Made by a program: the position numbers and the translations under genes. Source: JBCCQH01 sp039024435 (GTDB lineage Bacteria; Bacteroidota; Bacteroidia; J057; JADKCL01). Taken from it: a DNA stretch of 51,988 nucleotides. The notes beneath the pieces are model-generated. The model did not search any database. It was not told the DNA's origin and was given only the letters and a program-made list of their open reading frames with translations. Shown here one piece after another: positions 32,169 through 42,131 of this stretch (position 1 is the stretch's first letter; each line of letters opens with the position of its first letter). The stretch is taken from positions 1 through 51,988 of the forward strand of contig JBCCQH010000049.1 of assembly GCA_039024435.1 (NCBI GenBank). The letters are read 5' to 3'.

Positions 32169-34064
32169 ATGAAACAAACACGTAGATTTCTCCCGCTGAC
32201 CGGGTTGCTGGCCGTTTACCTGCTGGGCCTGACTTCCTGTGGCTCTGCACCCGCCGACCCGTCGGACTACGCGGCCTTCCCCCCGATCACTGAGGTTGCC
32301 GAGTGGTTCAAGAAAAATGTCAACCGCTTCCCGGAGGCGCGTGCCCAATTCGAAGTCCACAAAAAGCCTACGGGCTATTTTGTGGCCCACCTCCGGTACG
32401 AAAACGATGCCGAGCCGGTCGAAATCGATCCGCCGCTCCAAGTCTGGTCCCTAGATTCAGCGACCTACCTCAAGATTTCCGCGGCACAAATTGAGAAATT
32501 TGGCGTTCCGGAAAAGCAATCGGGCTACCGCGACCCACTCGCCCTCGCGGTCACCGGCAGGCATTCCTACGACGAAAACCTCTTTTACGGCTACAAAGGC
32601 TGGCAGGACGACGTGGTCGACGCCCTTGAGGGAAAAGACCTGCCAACGGCAAAACTGTGGTATGCGCTGGGCCGCGCCGCGGGCTCCAAGTCCATGGACA
32701 TCATCGATCCCCGACACCGGGGAGGCGAGTTGCATCCCTACGAAAAGACACTGGACCCCGGAGTATTTTCCGACGGTGACCTGGACGAAATGGTCAGGTA
32801 CGCCGAGCAGGCGCAGGACGCTTACCGCAAAGCCATCGAACTGGATCCGGATATGCCGATCATGATCGGGACGCCCCGGGTGAAGCTCGGACACGAAGCG
32901 ATGGCCGCCTGGCTGGAACTGACGATCATCGGGCAAGATGGACGCGCCGCTCCGTTTCTGGAAGGCGATATCTACCCGGCGGCCAGCATTTCCTTTGCTA
33001 AAAATCTGCTGAATTCGTGCGAAGAGAATGCCCTCCTCTTTTCCAACGGCGATGGCGACACCTACCCGCTGCTCTACGTTCAGGCCAAAGAAAACTTCCG
33101 CACCGACGTTACCGTGTTGAATCTGAGCCTGCTCAACCTCGCCCGCTACATCCATTTCAACAAGGCCCTACTTCCACCCGGGCGGCGCGCCCCAATTTCA
33201 ATGGAGACCGACGACTACCGCGGCGACACCAACTCCGTAAAACGAGTGGAGGGACGCTACTACCAGTTTGACTTGCCCGACCCGACCGGCAAAGTTGCCG
33301 CCTTGCCGGGGGACGAATTGCTGAAGGACATCGTGCTCAAGGTCCGCCCCGGTGACCTGCTCTACAAACAGGACCAAGTCGTGCTCGACATCATCGCAAC
33401 CAATGCTTGGGAACGCCCGATCTACTTCACCAATGGGGTGCCGCCGTCGTCCTTGCTGGGCATGAACGTCTTGCAACGGGAAGCCGGTTTGACCCGGCAA
33501 GTCGTCCCCTACTCCACCCAACTGCTGAAAAACGAGGTCAGTTCGCTAATGGGGAGCATGGTCGGCGCCGTGCGGACCGAACCGCTGTACACGAATCTGA
33601 CGGAGGAGTTTACCTACGAGGGCATCGGCGGGCCAGAACCGGACCTTGGAGCCGTCTCGGTGGCGTTTTACAGCCAGTTGCAAAATGCTTGGGATGTGTT
33701 GCTCGCTCAACTGGCGCAGGCGGGCGATACCGCGCGCTTCCGCAAGGCGATTGCACAGTACCTTGAAGTCCTTCCGCCGGAAAGCAAAGGCCCTAAGTCC
33801 TTGTTTACCGCTTCGGTAGGGCATTTTGCTGAAGATATGGGCGAAATGGCGGCGGCAGAACGGCTCACGCAGATGGCAAAAAATCACATCGCGGACATTC
33901 GCCGAGCGTTGGATCAGCAGAAATCGGTTCCGGAAAAGGACGTTCGGACCGCGACTTTCTACGCGATGTCGTTTTCGAACCGGGCCGAGTCGCGGGGGGA
34001 CGCAGCGGAGGAGGCGCGCTGGCGCGACCTCTACCTGAGCTTGAGCGCGGCAAGCGAGCGTTGA
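32169..34064 (+). CDS. Lipoprotein with DUF2723-like C-terminal segment
   Basis: A 631-residue lipoprotein: MKQTRRFLPLTGLLAVYLLG followed by the lipobox LTSC. ATG 32169 is chosen over an upstream start because it gives this signal. The middle contains a TPR-like helical part (DEMVRYAEQAQDAYRKAIEL). The segment around 278-310 (ENALLFSNGDGDTYPLLYVQ, RTDVTVLNLSLLNLARYI) closely resembles the soluble C-terminal domain of Bacteroidota DUF2723 membrane proteins, but the multi-pass membrane half of that family is missing. It could be a free-standing version of that extracytoplasmic domain. Function unknown; it follows the S45 hydrolase by 95 bp. Confidence 0.8.
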   Translation: MKQTRRFLPLTGLLAVYLLGLTSCGSAPADPSDYAAFPPITEVAEWFKKNVNRFPEARAQFEVHKKPTGYFVAHLRYENDAEPVEIDPPLQVWSLDSATYLKISAAQIEKFGVPEKQSGYRDPLALAVTGRHSYDENLFYGYKGWQDDVVDALEGKDLPTAKLWYALGRAAGSKSMDIIDPRHRGGELHPYEKTLDPGVFSDGDLDEMVRYAEQAQDAYRKAIELDPDMPIMIGTPRVKLGHEAMAAWLELTIIGQDGRAAPFLEGDIYPAASISFAKNLLNSCEENALLFSNGDGDTYPLLYVQAKENFRTDVTVLNLSLLNLARYIHFNKALLPPGRRAPISMETDDYRGDTNSVKRVEGRYYQFDLPDPTGKVAALPGDELLKDIVLKVRPGDLLYKQDQVVLDIIATNAWERPIYFTNGVPPSSLLGMNVLQREAGLTRQVVPYSTQLLKNEVSSLMGSMVGAVRTEPLYTNLTEEFTYEGIGGPEPDLGAVSVAFYSQLQNAWDVLLAQLAQAGDTARFRKAIAQYLEVLPPESKGPKSLFTASVGHFAEDMGEMAAAERLTQMAKNHIADIRRALDQQKSVPEKDVRTATFYAMSFSNRAESRGDAAEEARWRDLYLSLSAASER

Positions 34065-34388
34065 GCCCAACCGCGAATGCCCATTTTACATTGCGATTTC
34101 GCACCGGCCCACCGGCATGCTGGGACTGGACTTTGCGCTGAACGCACCGCCCGGATGAGTTCAGCGGACACCCCGGCCCGATCGCCCCTGCGGCAGCAAA
34201 AGAACCTTGCCAAAAAAAATTTGGCTGGCTTGGGAATGATTCCCGGATTTGGATTGTCCAAAGGATAGAGACAGCGTTAAACTTTGTTAAACTCAGTGCG
34301 TTATGCTGTCGGGATGCGGTCAGCACGGCAGCAAAGTGTATATTGGCCGCCGACATCCCGATCCATCTGCCCGGAAATGAATCCAACC
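34065..34388 (+). other. 324-bp intergenic stretch with possible leader hairpin
   Basis: No believable gene. GTTAAACTTTG near 34275-34285 contains AAACTTTG, one mismatch from TAnnTTTG, and may drive the GLPGLI gene. TCGGGATG (about 34310) can pair with CATCCCGA (about 34356), an 8-bp stem in the predicted leader. Confidence 0.35.
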
Positions 34389-35147
34389 ATGAAACAGTTT
34401 TTCACATTTTTTCTGCTCGCATTGCCGCTCACGATCCTGGCCCAGAACAACGAAGGCGTGATCACTTACGAGCAAGTAATCAAGATCAAAATCGACAAAA
34501 GCCAGATCCCCGAAGGCATGGGCGACATGGCCAAGCTCATTCCCAAAGAGCAACGCTACCAGAAGCGACTCGTCTTTTCCCCCGACGCTACCCTCTACAC
34601 CGCCATCGAGAGTGAAGAGGCCGAAACCGAAATTGCCGGTCCGGGAGGCCGAATGCGGGTGTGGATGGAACGGGCCGATGATGTCACTTACGCCGACCTC
34701 AAGAAGAACCGCCTGGTCGAGCAAAAGGATTTTTTCGGCCGCACTTTCCTGGTCAAAGACGATATGGAAAAGCTCAAGTGGAAGATGACCGGACAGACCA
34801 AGGAAATCCTCGGGCACGTGTGCCTCGAAGCGACCTCGCGATTGGATACGATTCCAATGACGGCCTGGTTTGCCCAGACGATTCCGGTTGCGAGTGGACC
34901 GGAGACCGCCGGGGGACAATTGCCTGGTATGGTCCTGGAACTCACGATGCGGGACGGCATGGTGACCTACACGGCGACCAACCTTGAGTTCCGCAAAGTC
35001 AAGAAGGGAGAACTGGCTGAGCCCAAAAAAGGCAAAGAGGTCACCCGGGAGGAGTTCCGGGAGATTGCCCGCAAAAAAATGGAAGAAATGCGCGAACAAT
35101 GGGGCGGCCGTGGGGGGCGCGGGCCCCGGATGATGATTGCCCGTTGA
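34389..35147 (+). CDS. GLPGLI family protein
   Basis: A 252-residue exported protein (MKQFFTFFLLALPLTILAQ signal; an ATG four codons upstream is also possible). It follows the GLPGLI family: N-terminal GVITYEQVIKIKIDKSQIP, central KLKWKMTGQTKEILGHVCLE, then TAWFAQTIPVASGPE and GGQLPGMVLELTM, the last being its version of the name-giving motif. The C-terminus is charged and ends in a Gly/Arg-rich stretch. Bacteroidota commonly encode such proteins just before a TonB-like barrel, as here (39 bp to the next gene), suggesting joint envelope function. The exact role is unknown. Confidence 0.88.
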   Translation: MKQFFTFFLLALPLTILAQNNEGVITYEQVIKIKIDKSQIPEGMGDMAKLIPKEQRYQKRLVFSPDATLYTAIESEEAETEIAGPGGRMRVWMERADDVTYADLKKNRLVEQKDFFGRTFLVKDDMEKLKWKMTGQTKEILGHVCLEATSRLDTIPMTAWFAQTIPVASGPETAGGQLPGMVLELTMRDGMVTYTATNLEFRKVKKGELAEPKKGKEVTREEFREIARKKMEEMREQWGGRGGRGPRMMIAR

Positions 35148-35186
35148 TCGGTTTTTCTCTTTCTCCAATTACCTGATTCATCCAGC

Positions 35187-37955
35187 ATGTACAAGCATCT
35201 GATCATTGTGCTGTTGTGCGCCCTCGGGAGCGCCCAATTGTACGCCCAGGGATCGGTCAGCGGCCGTATCATCGACGAAAACGGGGATCCCCTCCCCTCG
35301 GCTACGGTCATGCTCACCGCCAAATCCGATTCGGTATTGGCGGCCTTTGCGATGAGCAACTCCGAAGGCAACTTTAAACTGTCCACCGTGGACCAGGGAG
35401 CTTATTTCCTGCAGGTGACCTTCCTGGAATACGAGCAGTTCAACCGCGACATCGAGGTGGGAAAAAAGGCCGGGGAACTGGCCCTCGGCGACCTCACCAT
35501 GCTCGAAAAAAGTACCACCCTCGATGACGTAGAAATCACCGACGAGCGCATCCCCATCCGGATCAAGGGCGACACGGTGGAGTACGACGCTAAGGCGTTT
35601 ACCACCCGCCCCAATTCCAATGTCGAGGACTTGCTCAAGCGCCTGCCCGGCGTCGAGGTGGATCAGGACGGAAACATCAAGGCCCAGGGCGAAAGCGTGA
35701 CCAAAATCCTGGTCGACGGCAAGGAATTCTTCGGGGACGACCCCAAAGTGGCCAGCAAGAATCTGCCCGCCGAAGCGGTAGACAAGGTCCAGGTCTTCGA
35801 CAAAATGTCGGAAATCGCAGAATTTACCGGGATCGACGACGGCGAACGCAACCGTACGATCAATCTGGCCCTCAAGGAGGACTACAAGACGGGCTATTTC
35901 GGCAATGTCATGGGCGGCTACGGCACCCAAGAGCGCTTTGAAGCCAAGGCCAATATCAACCGCTTTTCGGAAACTTCGCAGTTGTCCTTTCTCGGGATGG
36001 CCAACAACATCAACGAGCAACCGTTTTCGATTCAGGATTACATCACCTTCATGGGCGGGCTGAACCGGGTCTTGCAGTCGGGCACCCTGCGCGGTGGGGG
36101 CATGTTCCGGGGCGGAGGTGCGGGCAACATCGGGGTGCTGAGTGGCACCGGCCAGCTCGGCAGCGGCATCAACACCGTCGGGGCGGGTGGACTGAACTTC
36201 AACCAGGACTTTGGCAAGAAGACGACCCTGCAGAGCAGCTATTTCTACAACTATTTGCGCAATGATCTCACCCAACGCAGCACGCGGGAAAACATCCTGG
36301 AGGGCAGCAGCTTCCTCACCAATGATACCACCAGTAGCCAGGACATCAACCACAATCACCGCCTGAACTTGCGCCTGAACCACAAAATCGATTCCCTTTC
36401 GGAGTTGCTCCTGATCGGAAGTGGGCGCTACAACCTGACCGATGGGGTTTCGAGCAACGATATCAACTCACTTACAGGGGCAGAATTGCAGAACCGCAGC
36501 CGCCGCGACGAGCTGACCGCGGGAGATCTCACCAATCTCGACTCACGCCTGCAGTACCGCCGCAAGTTCCGCAAGCGGGGGCGGGCTCTGGTGGTGGAGG
36601 GTACCGCCGCTTTCAACGGCACCGATCAGGAAATCGACCTGCAAGCCGTAAATACGATTCTGCTCGACACCTTTGGTACATTTATCGACACCCTGCGCCA
36701 GGACCAGCAAGCGGATCAGTCCCAACTGGATCTAGGGGGAAAGATCTCCTACACCGAACCCATCGGAAAGCGCAAGTACCTCGAATTTAACTACACCCAC
36801 CAGGAGAGCTTCATCGACCTGAACAAAGACTTTTTCAATGTTGCAGAAAATGGCGCAGCGAGTCTGGATTCATTGCTCAGCAATCGGTATGATGGACGGT
36901 GGCGCTACGACCAAGCGGGAGCCAACTTTCGCCTTGTGAAGAAGAAATTCAATCTGAACCTGGGCCTGAACGTGCAGCGCTCGGCTTTGGACGGCACCAT
37001 CGGGCTTCAAGATACGTCATTGAACAAAACCTTTTTCAATGTGCTGCCCTCCCTGCGCTGGCGGTGGTCGCCGAGCAAAGCCAGCCGGATGCGCTTCAAC
37101 TACACCGCCCGCGTGAATGCGCCCACCATCGAAGAATTGCAACCGGTGCTCGACAACTCCAATCCTTTCAATCTGTACATCGGGAATCCCGATTTGGAGG
37201 CGGAGACGGCCCACAACTTGCGCCTCAATTACTTCTTCTTTGACATGTTTTCCTTCACGGGATTCTTCGCTTCGCTGAATGCCACCTACACGCAAAACAA
37301 AATCAGCCAGGCAACGACGGTGGACAGCAGTTTCCGGCAGTTGACCACCCCAATCAACGTCGACAATGACCTGCGCATCAATTTCAACGCCAACTTCAAT
37401 ACCCCGATCCGGGCACTTGGCGTCAAGATTGGCCTCACGCCCACCGTGACTTACAACCGGGCCATCACCTTTATCAATGATGTCGAGAATCCCACGAATC
37501 GCCTGGTTTCGGGCGGAGAAGCCCGCATCGAAAACCGGAAAAAGAATTGGCTGGATGCCGTGGGTGGGGTGCGCCTGTCGCACAACCTCACGACCTACGC
37601 GATTGACGCGGACATGAACCAGACTTTTCTGAACACGACCTACTTTGCCGATGTCACCGCAACTTTCCTTAAAAATACCAATCTCAATACGCGCTTCGAC
37701 TACACGGTGTACTCCGGCGGCGGATTCAACGACAACGTTTCGGTCCCGCTTTGGCGGGCGTCCCTGAGCAAAACTTTCCTGGGCAACGACCGCGCCGAAC
37801 TCAAGGCGTCGGTCTTTGACTTATTGAACTTGAACCGAGGCATCAGCCGAACCACCGAAATCAACTACCTGGAAGAGACCCGTGCCAATGCGCTCGGCCG
37901 GTATTACATGCTCAGTTTCACTTACAAGATTATCAGTGTCGGCAAAAAGCGATGA
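35187..37955 (+). CDS. TonB-dependent receptor-like outer-membrane barrel with CarboxypepD_reg domain
   Basis: A 922-residue outer-membrane protein. Signal peptide MYKHLIIVLLCALGSAQLYA; residues about 22-105 are a carboxypeptidase-regulatory-like domain (SVSGRIIDENGDPLPSATVM). A plug-like domain follows (VEDLLKRLPGVEVDQDGN, ITKILVDGKEFFGDDPKVAS), then a long barrel ending AGRYYMLSFTYKI-type strands (LGRYYMLSFTYKIISVGKKR). It belongs to the outer_membrane beta-barrel group that pairs with GLPGLI proteins. No TonB box is obvious at the N-terminus. Substrate unknown. A 97-nt hairpin follows the stop. Confidence 0.9.
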   Translation: MYKHLIIVLLCALGSAQLYAQGSVSGRIIDENGDPLPSATVMLTAKSDSVLAAFAMSNSEGNFKLSTVDQGAYFLQVTFLEYEQFNRDIEVGKKAGELALGDLTMLEKSTTLDDVEITDERIPIRIKGDTVEYDAKAFTTRPNSNVEDLLKRLPGVEVDQDGNIKAQGESVTKILVDGKEFFGDDPKVASKNLPAEAVDKVQVFDKMSEIAEFTGIDDGERNRTINLALKEDYKTGYFGNVMGGYGTQERFEAKANINRFSETSQLSFLGMANNINEQPFSIQDYITFMGGLNRVLQSGTLRGGGMFRGGGAGNIGVLSGTGQLGSGINTVGAGGLNFNQDFGKKTTLQSSYFYNYLRNDLTQRSTRENILEGSSFLTNDTTSSQDINHNHRLNLRLNHKIDSLSELLLIGSGRYNLTDGVSSNDINSLTGAELQNRSRRDELTAGDLTNLDSRLQYRRKFRKRGRALVVEGTAAFNGTDQEIDLQAVNTILLDTFGTFIDTLRQDQQADQSQLDLGGKISYTEPIGKRKYLEFNYTHQESFIDLNKDFFNVAENGAASLDSLLSNRYDGRWRYDQAGANFRLVKKKFNLNLGLNVQRSALDGTIGLQDTSLNKTFFNVLPSLRWRWSPSKASRMRFNYTARVNAPTIEELQPVLDNSNPFNLYIGNPDLEAETAHNLRLNYFFFDMFSFTGFFASLNATYTQNKISQATTVDSSFRQLTTPINVDNDLRINFNANFNTPIRALGVKIGLTPTVTYNRAITFINDVENPTNRLVSGGEARIENRKKNWLDAVGGVRLSHNLTTYAIDADMNQTFLNTTYFADVTATFLKNTNLNTRFDYTVYSGGGFNDNVSVPLWRASLSKTFLGNDRAELKASVFDLLNLNRGISRTTEINYLEETRANALGRYYMLSFTYKIISVGKKR

Positions 37956-37959
37956 GTGG

Positions 37960-38056
37960 GAGAATTTTACATTCAAATGGGGCAGTTTTCAATGAACTGG
38001 GCAACTTCAGTTTTGCCGGGCAGTTGCATTGAAAATTGCCCCATTCGGGAATTCTC
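37960..38056. terminator. long imperfect hairpin between convergent barrel and trigger factor genes
   Basis: Outer arms GAGAATT (37960) / AATTCTC (38050) and inner arms AATGGGGCAGTTTTCAATG (37976-37994) / its complement at 38027-38045 with one G-T mismatch form a stem of about 26 bp. The loop region contains GGGCAACTTC and GCCGGGCAGTTG. Position fits a bidirectional terminator; the length also fits a repeat-derived element. Confidence 0.7.
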
Positions 38057-38072
38057 GCCTTAGAAAGCAAAC

Positions 38073-39461
38073 TTAGTCCGCTTCTGACTTCAGTTTTTCC
38101 ATGAATTCGGTGGCGGTGATGGTCTCTTCAACCGGGGGATTTTCTTGAGCAACATGGGCAAAAACGCGATCTTCCAGGACTTCGTCGAAGATCTCTTGCA
38201 CGATTTTTTCTTCCCGCAGGTAGTAGCTCACAAATGAGTCCAGGCGCTCTTGGTCTTCCCCGATCATGGCGCCAAACTGAGCCATAACCTTTTCTTCGGC
38301 GCGCTCGCGCAGGTCTTCTTCGGCCACTTTTACAGTGTCGTCGGCTTTCTGCATCTTCTCGACGATGAGTCGCCAACGTAGGGAACGCAGGTAGCTCTCC
38401 ATGATCTCACCGACATTTTCTTCGGTCAATTGCTCACGGCTCTGCACCAGGTAGGATTGCAGGAACTCTTCCGGCAGGGGAAGCTCAATGCCTTCAATCA
38501 GGGATTTGATCGTATTGCTGCGGTAGTAGCGGGTGGCTTCGTTGTTAAAGAAACCGTCCATATCATTGGAAACCCGATCCCGGAAATCCGCTTCCTCGGT
38601 GATTTCGCCTTCACCAAATGCTTTTTCAAACAGTTCTGGCCCGATTTCCATCGGTTCAATGCGGTTGATGCGCTTGAGTTCAAAACGGAAGGTTTTGCCT
38701 TTGATTTCTTCAAGCAGTTCATCGTTCACGTTGCGGACCTTCTCGTTCTGGGCATTGCTTTCCCAGAACCGGCGCAAATCTGCGTTTCGGGGGAAGATTT
38801 GCTCCATTTTAACGTCAAAGGTATCCTCCGGTTTTTTCGGTTGGCCCATGATTTCCTTGAGCGCTTCGTCCTCGACGCGGTCGGGATTGAGCGCCGCCAT
38901 TCGGGCCAGACCATCCTCAACGAGGTTGCCTTCAGCGTCGAGTTCGCTGACCTTCCCGAACAAAATATCCCCTTCCTGGGACTCCTCGGGATTGGTCATG
39001 GGACCAAAGCGCTTCTGCATGTCCTGCACTTCCTTGTTCAGAATTTCTTCGTCGATGTTGACCAGATACAGCGGCGTTTGGCCCGCCAGGCCATAGTCGA
39101 TCTCAAAATCGGGCGCCAGGCCGATTTCGTAGGAGAGGGAATACGACTTGTCGAGTTCAGATTCCAGTTCCAGATTCGTGGTCTTGGGCATCGGCTCACC
39201 GACGATGACCAGATCCTGCTCTTGCACGTAGGACTCCAGGGCCTGGGAAATGATTTTGTTGAGTTCATCGACGATCACGCCTTTGCCGTACATCTTCTTC
39301 ATGACACTCAGCGGGACTTTTCCCTGGCGAAAGCCTTTGATGTTGACTCGCTTGCTGTAGTCCTTCAATATTCTTTTGACCTCATCCTGATAATCTTCCG
39401 GGGCCACGTTGATGGTTACCGTGGTCAAGAGGTCGCCGGTGTTTTCTCGCGTAATTTCCAA
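38073..39461 (-). CDS. tig: Trigger factor
   Basis: The ribosome-bound chaperone that meets nascent chains at the exit tunnel. The ribosome-binding domain is clear, including the signature GFRQGKVPLSVMKKMYG (residues 43-59). The middle part fits the FKBP-like domain position but its prolyl-isomerase motifs are weak (GDILFGKVSELDAEGNLVED), as often in Bacteroidota. The helical C-terminal chaperone domain runs from about 280. At 462 residues it is slightly longer than E. coli (432). It lies 31 bp downstream of tRNA-Leu on the same strand and may share its promoter. The ATG at 39461 matches the family start (MEITRENTGDL). Confidence 0.95.
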   Translation of the reverse strand: MEITRENTGDLLTTVTINVAPEDYQDEVKRILKDYSKRVNIKGFRQGKVPLSVMKKMYGKGVIVDELNKIISQALESYVQEQDLVIVGEPMPKTTNLELESELDKSYSLSYEIGLAPDFEIDYGLAGQTPLYLVNIDEEILNKEVQDMQKRFGPMTNPEESQEGDILFGKVSELDAEGNLVEDGLARMAALNPDRVEDEALKEIMGQPKKPEDTFDVKMEQIFPRNADLRRFWESNAQNEKVRNVNDELLEEIKGKTFRFELKRINRIEPMEIGPELFEKAFGEGEITEEADFRDRVSNDMDGFFNNEATRYYRSNTIKSLIEGIELPLPEEFLQSYLVQSREQLTEENVGEIMESYLRSLRWRLIVEKMQKADDTVKVAEEDLRERAEEKVMAQFGAMIGEDQERLDSFVSYYLREEKIVQEIFDEVLEDRVFAHVAQENPPVEETITATEFMEKLKSEAD

Positions 39462-39492
39462 AGTGGATACAAGTTTAATGTCCGTTATTCAG

Positions 39493-39574
39493 TGCGGATG
39501 AAGGGACTCGAACCCCCACACCTTGCGGTACCAGATCCTAAATCTGGCGCGTCTACCAATTCCGCCACATCCGC
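39493..39574 (-). tRNA. tRNA-Leu (anticodon TAG)
   Basis: The minus strand folds as an 82-nt class II tRNA: acceptor GCGGATG/CATCCGC with discriminator A, D-arm TGGCGGAATTGGTAGACGCG, anticodon arm CCAGA-TTTAGGA-TCTGG (anticodon TAG), short variable arm and T-arm GGGGG-TTCGAGT-CCC. CCA is not encoded. It reads CUA/CUN leucine codons. Confidence 0.97.
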
Positions 39575-39608
39575 AAAATTAAATGAAGCTAGAATGTAAA
39601 AATCCCCG

Positions 39609-39639
39609 CAAAATTACTTGAAAATTCGCTTGAATCAAA
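39609..39639 (-). promoter_or_regulatory. tRNA-Leu (and possibly tig) promoter
   Basis: Minus strand: TTTG (39636-39639), exactly 19 nt, TAATTTTG (39609-39616), a perfect Bacteroidota promoter. The predicted start near 39602 is 28 nt before the tRNA 5' end. Confidence 0.8.
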
Positions 39640-39802
39640 ACCGTGAACGAGGTTTGCGCGCCGCCGGAATTCCGGTTTCCACCATCGGGATTCGCCGCGA
39701 TCATCCGGTTGCGAACAAATACCAAAGCAGAAAATCTGAGCTCCCTCCCTCCCCGAACGCCATTGAGGAAAAACGGTATTGGCATTTCCTCCTTAGGGTC
39801 CG

Positions 39803-39810
39803 TATCTTTA
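39803..39810 (+). promoter_or_regulatory. candidate -7 element for the rel/spoT gene
   Basis: TATCTTTA matches 7 of 8 positions; TTG at 39779-39781 lies 21 nt upstream, slightly long. The leader would be about 40 nt. Confidence 0.4.
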
Positions 39811-39855
39811 GGTATTGAGGATGGATGCCGTAGGCACTCCGCGTAATCTAGACGG

Positions 39856-42096
39856 ATGACACAAGTAACTGAAGTAAGAGTTTCCCAGGACGAGGACCGC
39901 CGATTGATTCTGAATGCCTACCGCAGCCTCATGCGGGCTTGCCAGGACGTCACAGAAAAAGCCGAGCGCAAAGAGATCCGCCAAGCCTTTGAGTATGCCC
40001 TCAATGCCCACGAAGGCGCGCGCCGGAAAAGCGGCGAGCCCTACATCTTGCACCCGATTGCGGTGGCACGAATCGTGGTGAAGGAAATCGGTCTCGGCGC
40101 GACCTCGGTGGTCTGCGCCCTGTTGCACGACGTGGTTGAAGATACATTTGCCGAGATCCAGGACATCCGCAATGAATTCGGCAACGAAGTCGCGACCATC
40201 ATCGACGGACTCACCAAAATTTCTGGGGTTTTTGACCACAAAAGTTCGGCACAGGCGGAGAACTTCCGCAAGATGCTGCTCACCCTCGGCGACGATGTCC
40301 GGGTCATCCTGATCAAACTCTCCGACCGCTTGCACAACATGCGGACCTTGCAGTACATGAAAAAGGAAGGCCAGCTCAAAATCGCTTCCGAGACGCTTTA
40401 CCTCTACGCCCCGCTCGCCAATCGCCTCGGACTCCACACCGTCAAAACGGAACTGGAAGACCTCGCGCTCAAGTACACCGAGCCGTCCATCTACCTGCAA
40501 CTCAACGCCAAACTGCAACGGGTTCGCCGCGAGAGCAAGCACTACATCCAGAACTTCATGCGCTCCATTCGCGCCAAACTCAAGGAAAGTGGCCTGGAGT
40601 TCACGACCGTGCATCGATACAAGTCCATCTACTCGATCTACTCGAAGATCGTCCGGCAAGAAATCAAATTCGAAGAAGTCTACGATCTGTTTGCCGTCCG
40701 CATCATTCTGAAAAGCGAACGAAAAAATGAAAAATCCGATTGCTGGCGGGCGTATTCTTTGATTACGGAGCTGTACAACCACAACCCAGAGCGGTTCCGC
40801 GACTGGGTGACCCTGCCCAAGTCAAACGGCTACGAAGCCCTGCACGCTACGGTAATGGGCAAAGGCGGCCGCTGGATCGAAGTCCAGATTCGCACCGAGC
40901 GGATGAATGAGGTCGCTGAACGGGGCATGGCGGCCCACTGGAAGTACAAGGACGGACACACCATGCACGACGAGGGCTTCGTGGAGTGGCTCGGGCGGGT
41001 ACGCGAACTCCTGGACAATTCCAGCCTCAATGCGGTCGAAGTCGTCAAAGAATTCAAAACCAGCCTGGTCACTGACGAGGTGTTTGTCTTTACGCCCAAG
41101 GGCGATTTGATCAAGCTGCCAACCAAATCCACCGTGCTCGATTTTGCCTACGAAATTCACTCGGGGGTCGGCAATACCTGCATCGGCGCGAAGGTCAACA
41201 GCAAGGTCGTGCCTCTCTCCTATGAGCTCCACAGCGGCGATCAGGTGGAAATCATCACTTCGAAAAAGCAGCATCCCAAAGAGGAATGGCTGGAATACGT
41301 CCGCACTTCCAAAGCCGCCCATCGGATCAAAGAAGCACTCAAAAAGGAGAGAAAGCGCATCGCGGAAAAAGGCATCGAATTGTTCCGCCGGAAGGCCCAA
41401 AACTACCCGCTGGACAACAAAGACGTGATTCGCGAACTGCTCGCCTTTTTCAAGATCCCCAACGAAAATGAGTTCTTTTACCGGCTGGGGATGCACCGAC
41501 TGGACTCCGAGAAGATCCTGGAATTTATCCGCATCAAAGAGCAGGGCGGTAAGATCAACATCGACGGAACGACCGATGAAGCGCGCAAACGCATGGAGAG
41601 TCGGGAGGAATTCGAAGCCTGGCTGCGCCAAAACAAAGGGTTGAACTCCGATATGCTCATGATCGGGCAGGACATGGCGATCTCAGATTACCGCTTTGCG
41701 GCCTGTTGCCAGCCGATCCCCGGCGACGACATCCTCGCCTTTTTCGATCCGGAAGAGGGCGTGGTGATTCACCGCCCCAACTGCTCAGAAGCCATTTCTC
41801 TCATGTCGAACTGGGGCAAAAACATCATCAAAGCGAAATGGACGGAGATGATGGACATCAGCTTTCTGGCCGGAGTGCGAATCATCGGCGAAGACCGGCA
41901 GGGCATTGTCAACCGCCTCATCAAGGTCATCTCCGACGACATGGCCCTCAACATGCGCAGCATTACAATCGACTCCAACGACGGCATGTTTGAAGGGGTC
42001 TTCAAAATCTTCGTGCGCAATACCCGGGAGCTCGAAAAGCTCAAAAATCGACTTGGTAAGGTCGACGGCGTATTTACCGTCACCCGGGTCGAATAG
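39856..42096 (+). CDS. Bifunctional (p)ppGpp synthetase/hydrolase, RelA/SpoT family
   Basis: Rel/SpoT makes and breaks (p)ppGpp, the stringent response alarmone. The hydrolase HD domain is intact: EPYILHPIAVARIV (His66) and LLHDVVED (His91, Asp92). The synthetase domain follows (HRYKSIYSIYSKI, VYDLFAVRIIL, RDWVTLPKSNGYEALHATVM). The TGS domain starts near 408 (EVFVFTPKGDLIKLPTKSTV), then a helical and zinc-finger-like part (AACCQPIPGDDILAF) and a C-terminal ACT domain (about 670-746). At 746 residues it is the long ribosome-associated form. Both activities look intact. It probably shares a transcript with radA 35 bp downstream. Confidence 0.96.
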   Translation: MTQVTEVRVSQDEDRRLILNAYRSLMRACQDVTEKAERKEIRQAFEYALNAHEGARRKSGEPYILHPIAVARIVVKEIGLGATSVVCALLHDVVEDTFAEIQDIRNEFGNEVATIIDGLTKISGVFDHKSSAQAENFRKMLLTLGDDVRVILIKLSDRLHNMRTLQYMKKEGQLKIASETLYLYAPLANRLGLHTVKTELEDLALKYTEPSIYLQLNAKLQRVRRESKHYIQNFMRSIRAKLKESGLEFTTVHRYKSIYSIYSKIVRQEIKFEEVYDLFAVRIILKSERKNEKSDCWRAYSLITELYNHNPERFRDWVTLPKSNGYEALHATVMGKGGRWIEVQIRTERMNEVAERGMAAHWKYKDGHTMHDEGFVEWLGRVRELLDNSSLNAVEVVKEFKTSLVTDEVFVFTPKGDLIKLPTKSTVLDFAYEIHSGVGNTCIGAKVNSKVVPLSYELHSGDQVEIITSKKQHPKEEWLEYVRTSKAAHRIKEALKKERKRIAEKGIELFRRKAQNYPLDNKDVIRELLAFFKIPNENEFFYRLGMHRLDSEKILEFIRIKEQGGKINIDGTTDEARKRMESREEFEAWLRQNKGLNSDMLMIGQDMAISDYRFAACCQPIPGDDILAFFDPEEGVVIHRPNCSEAISLMSNWGKNIIKAKWTEMMDISFLAGVRIIGEDRQGIVNRLIKVISDDMALNMRSITIDSNDGMFEGVFKIFVRNTRELEKLKNRLGKVDGVFTVTRVE

Positions 42097-42131
42097 CCCC
42101 TCTTTTACTTCAGCAATCACGGCAATCCACT

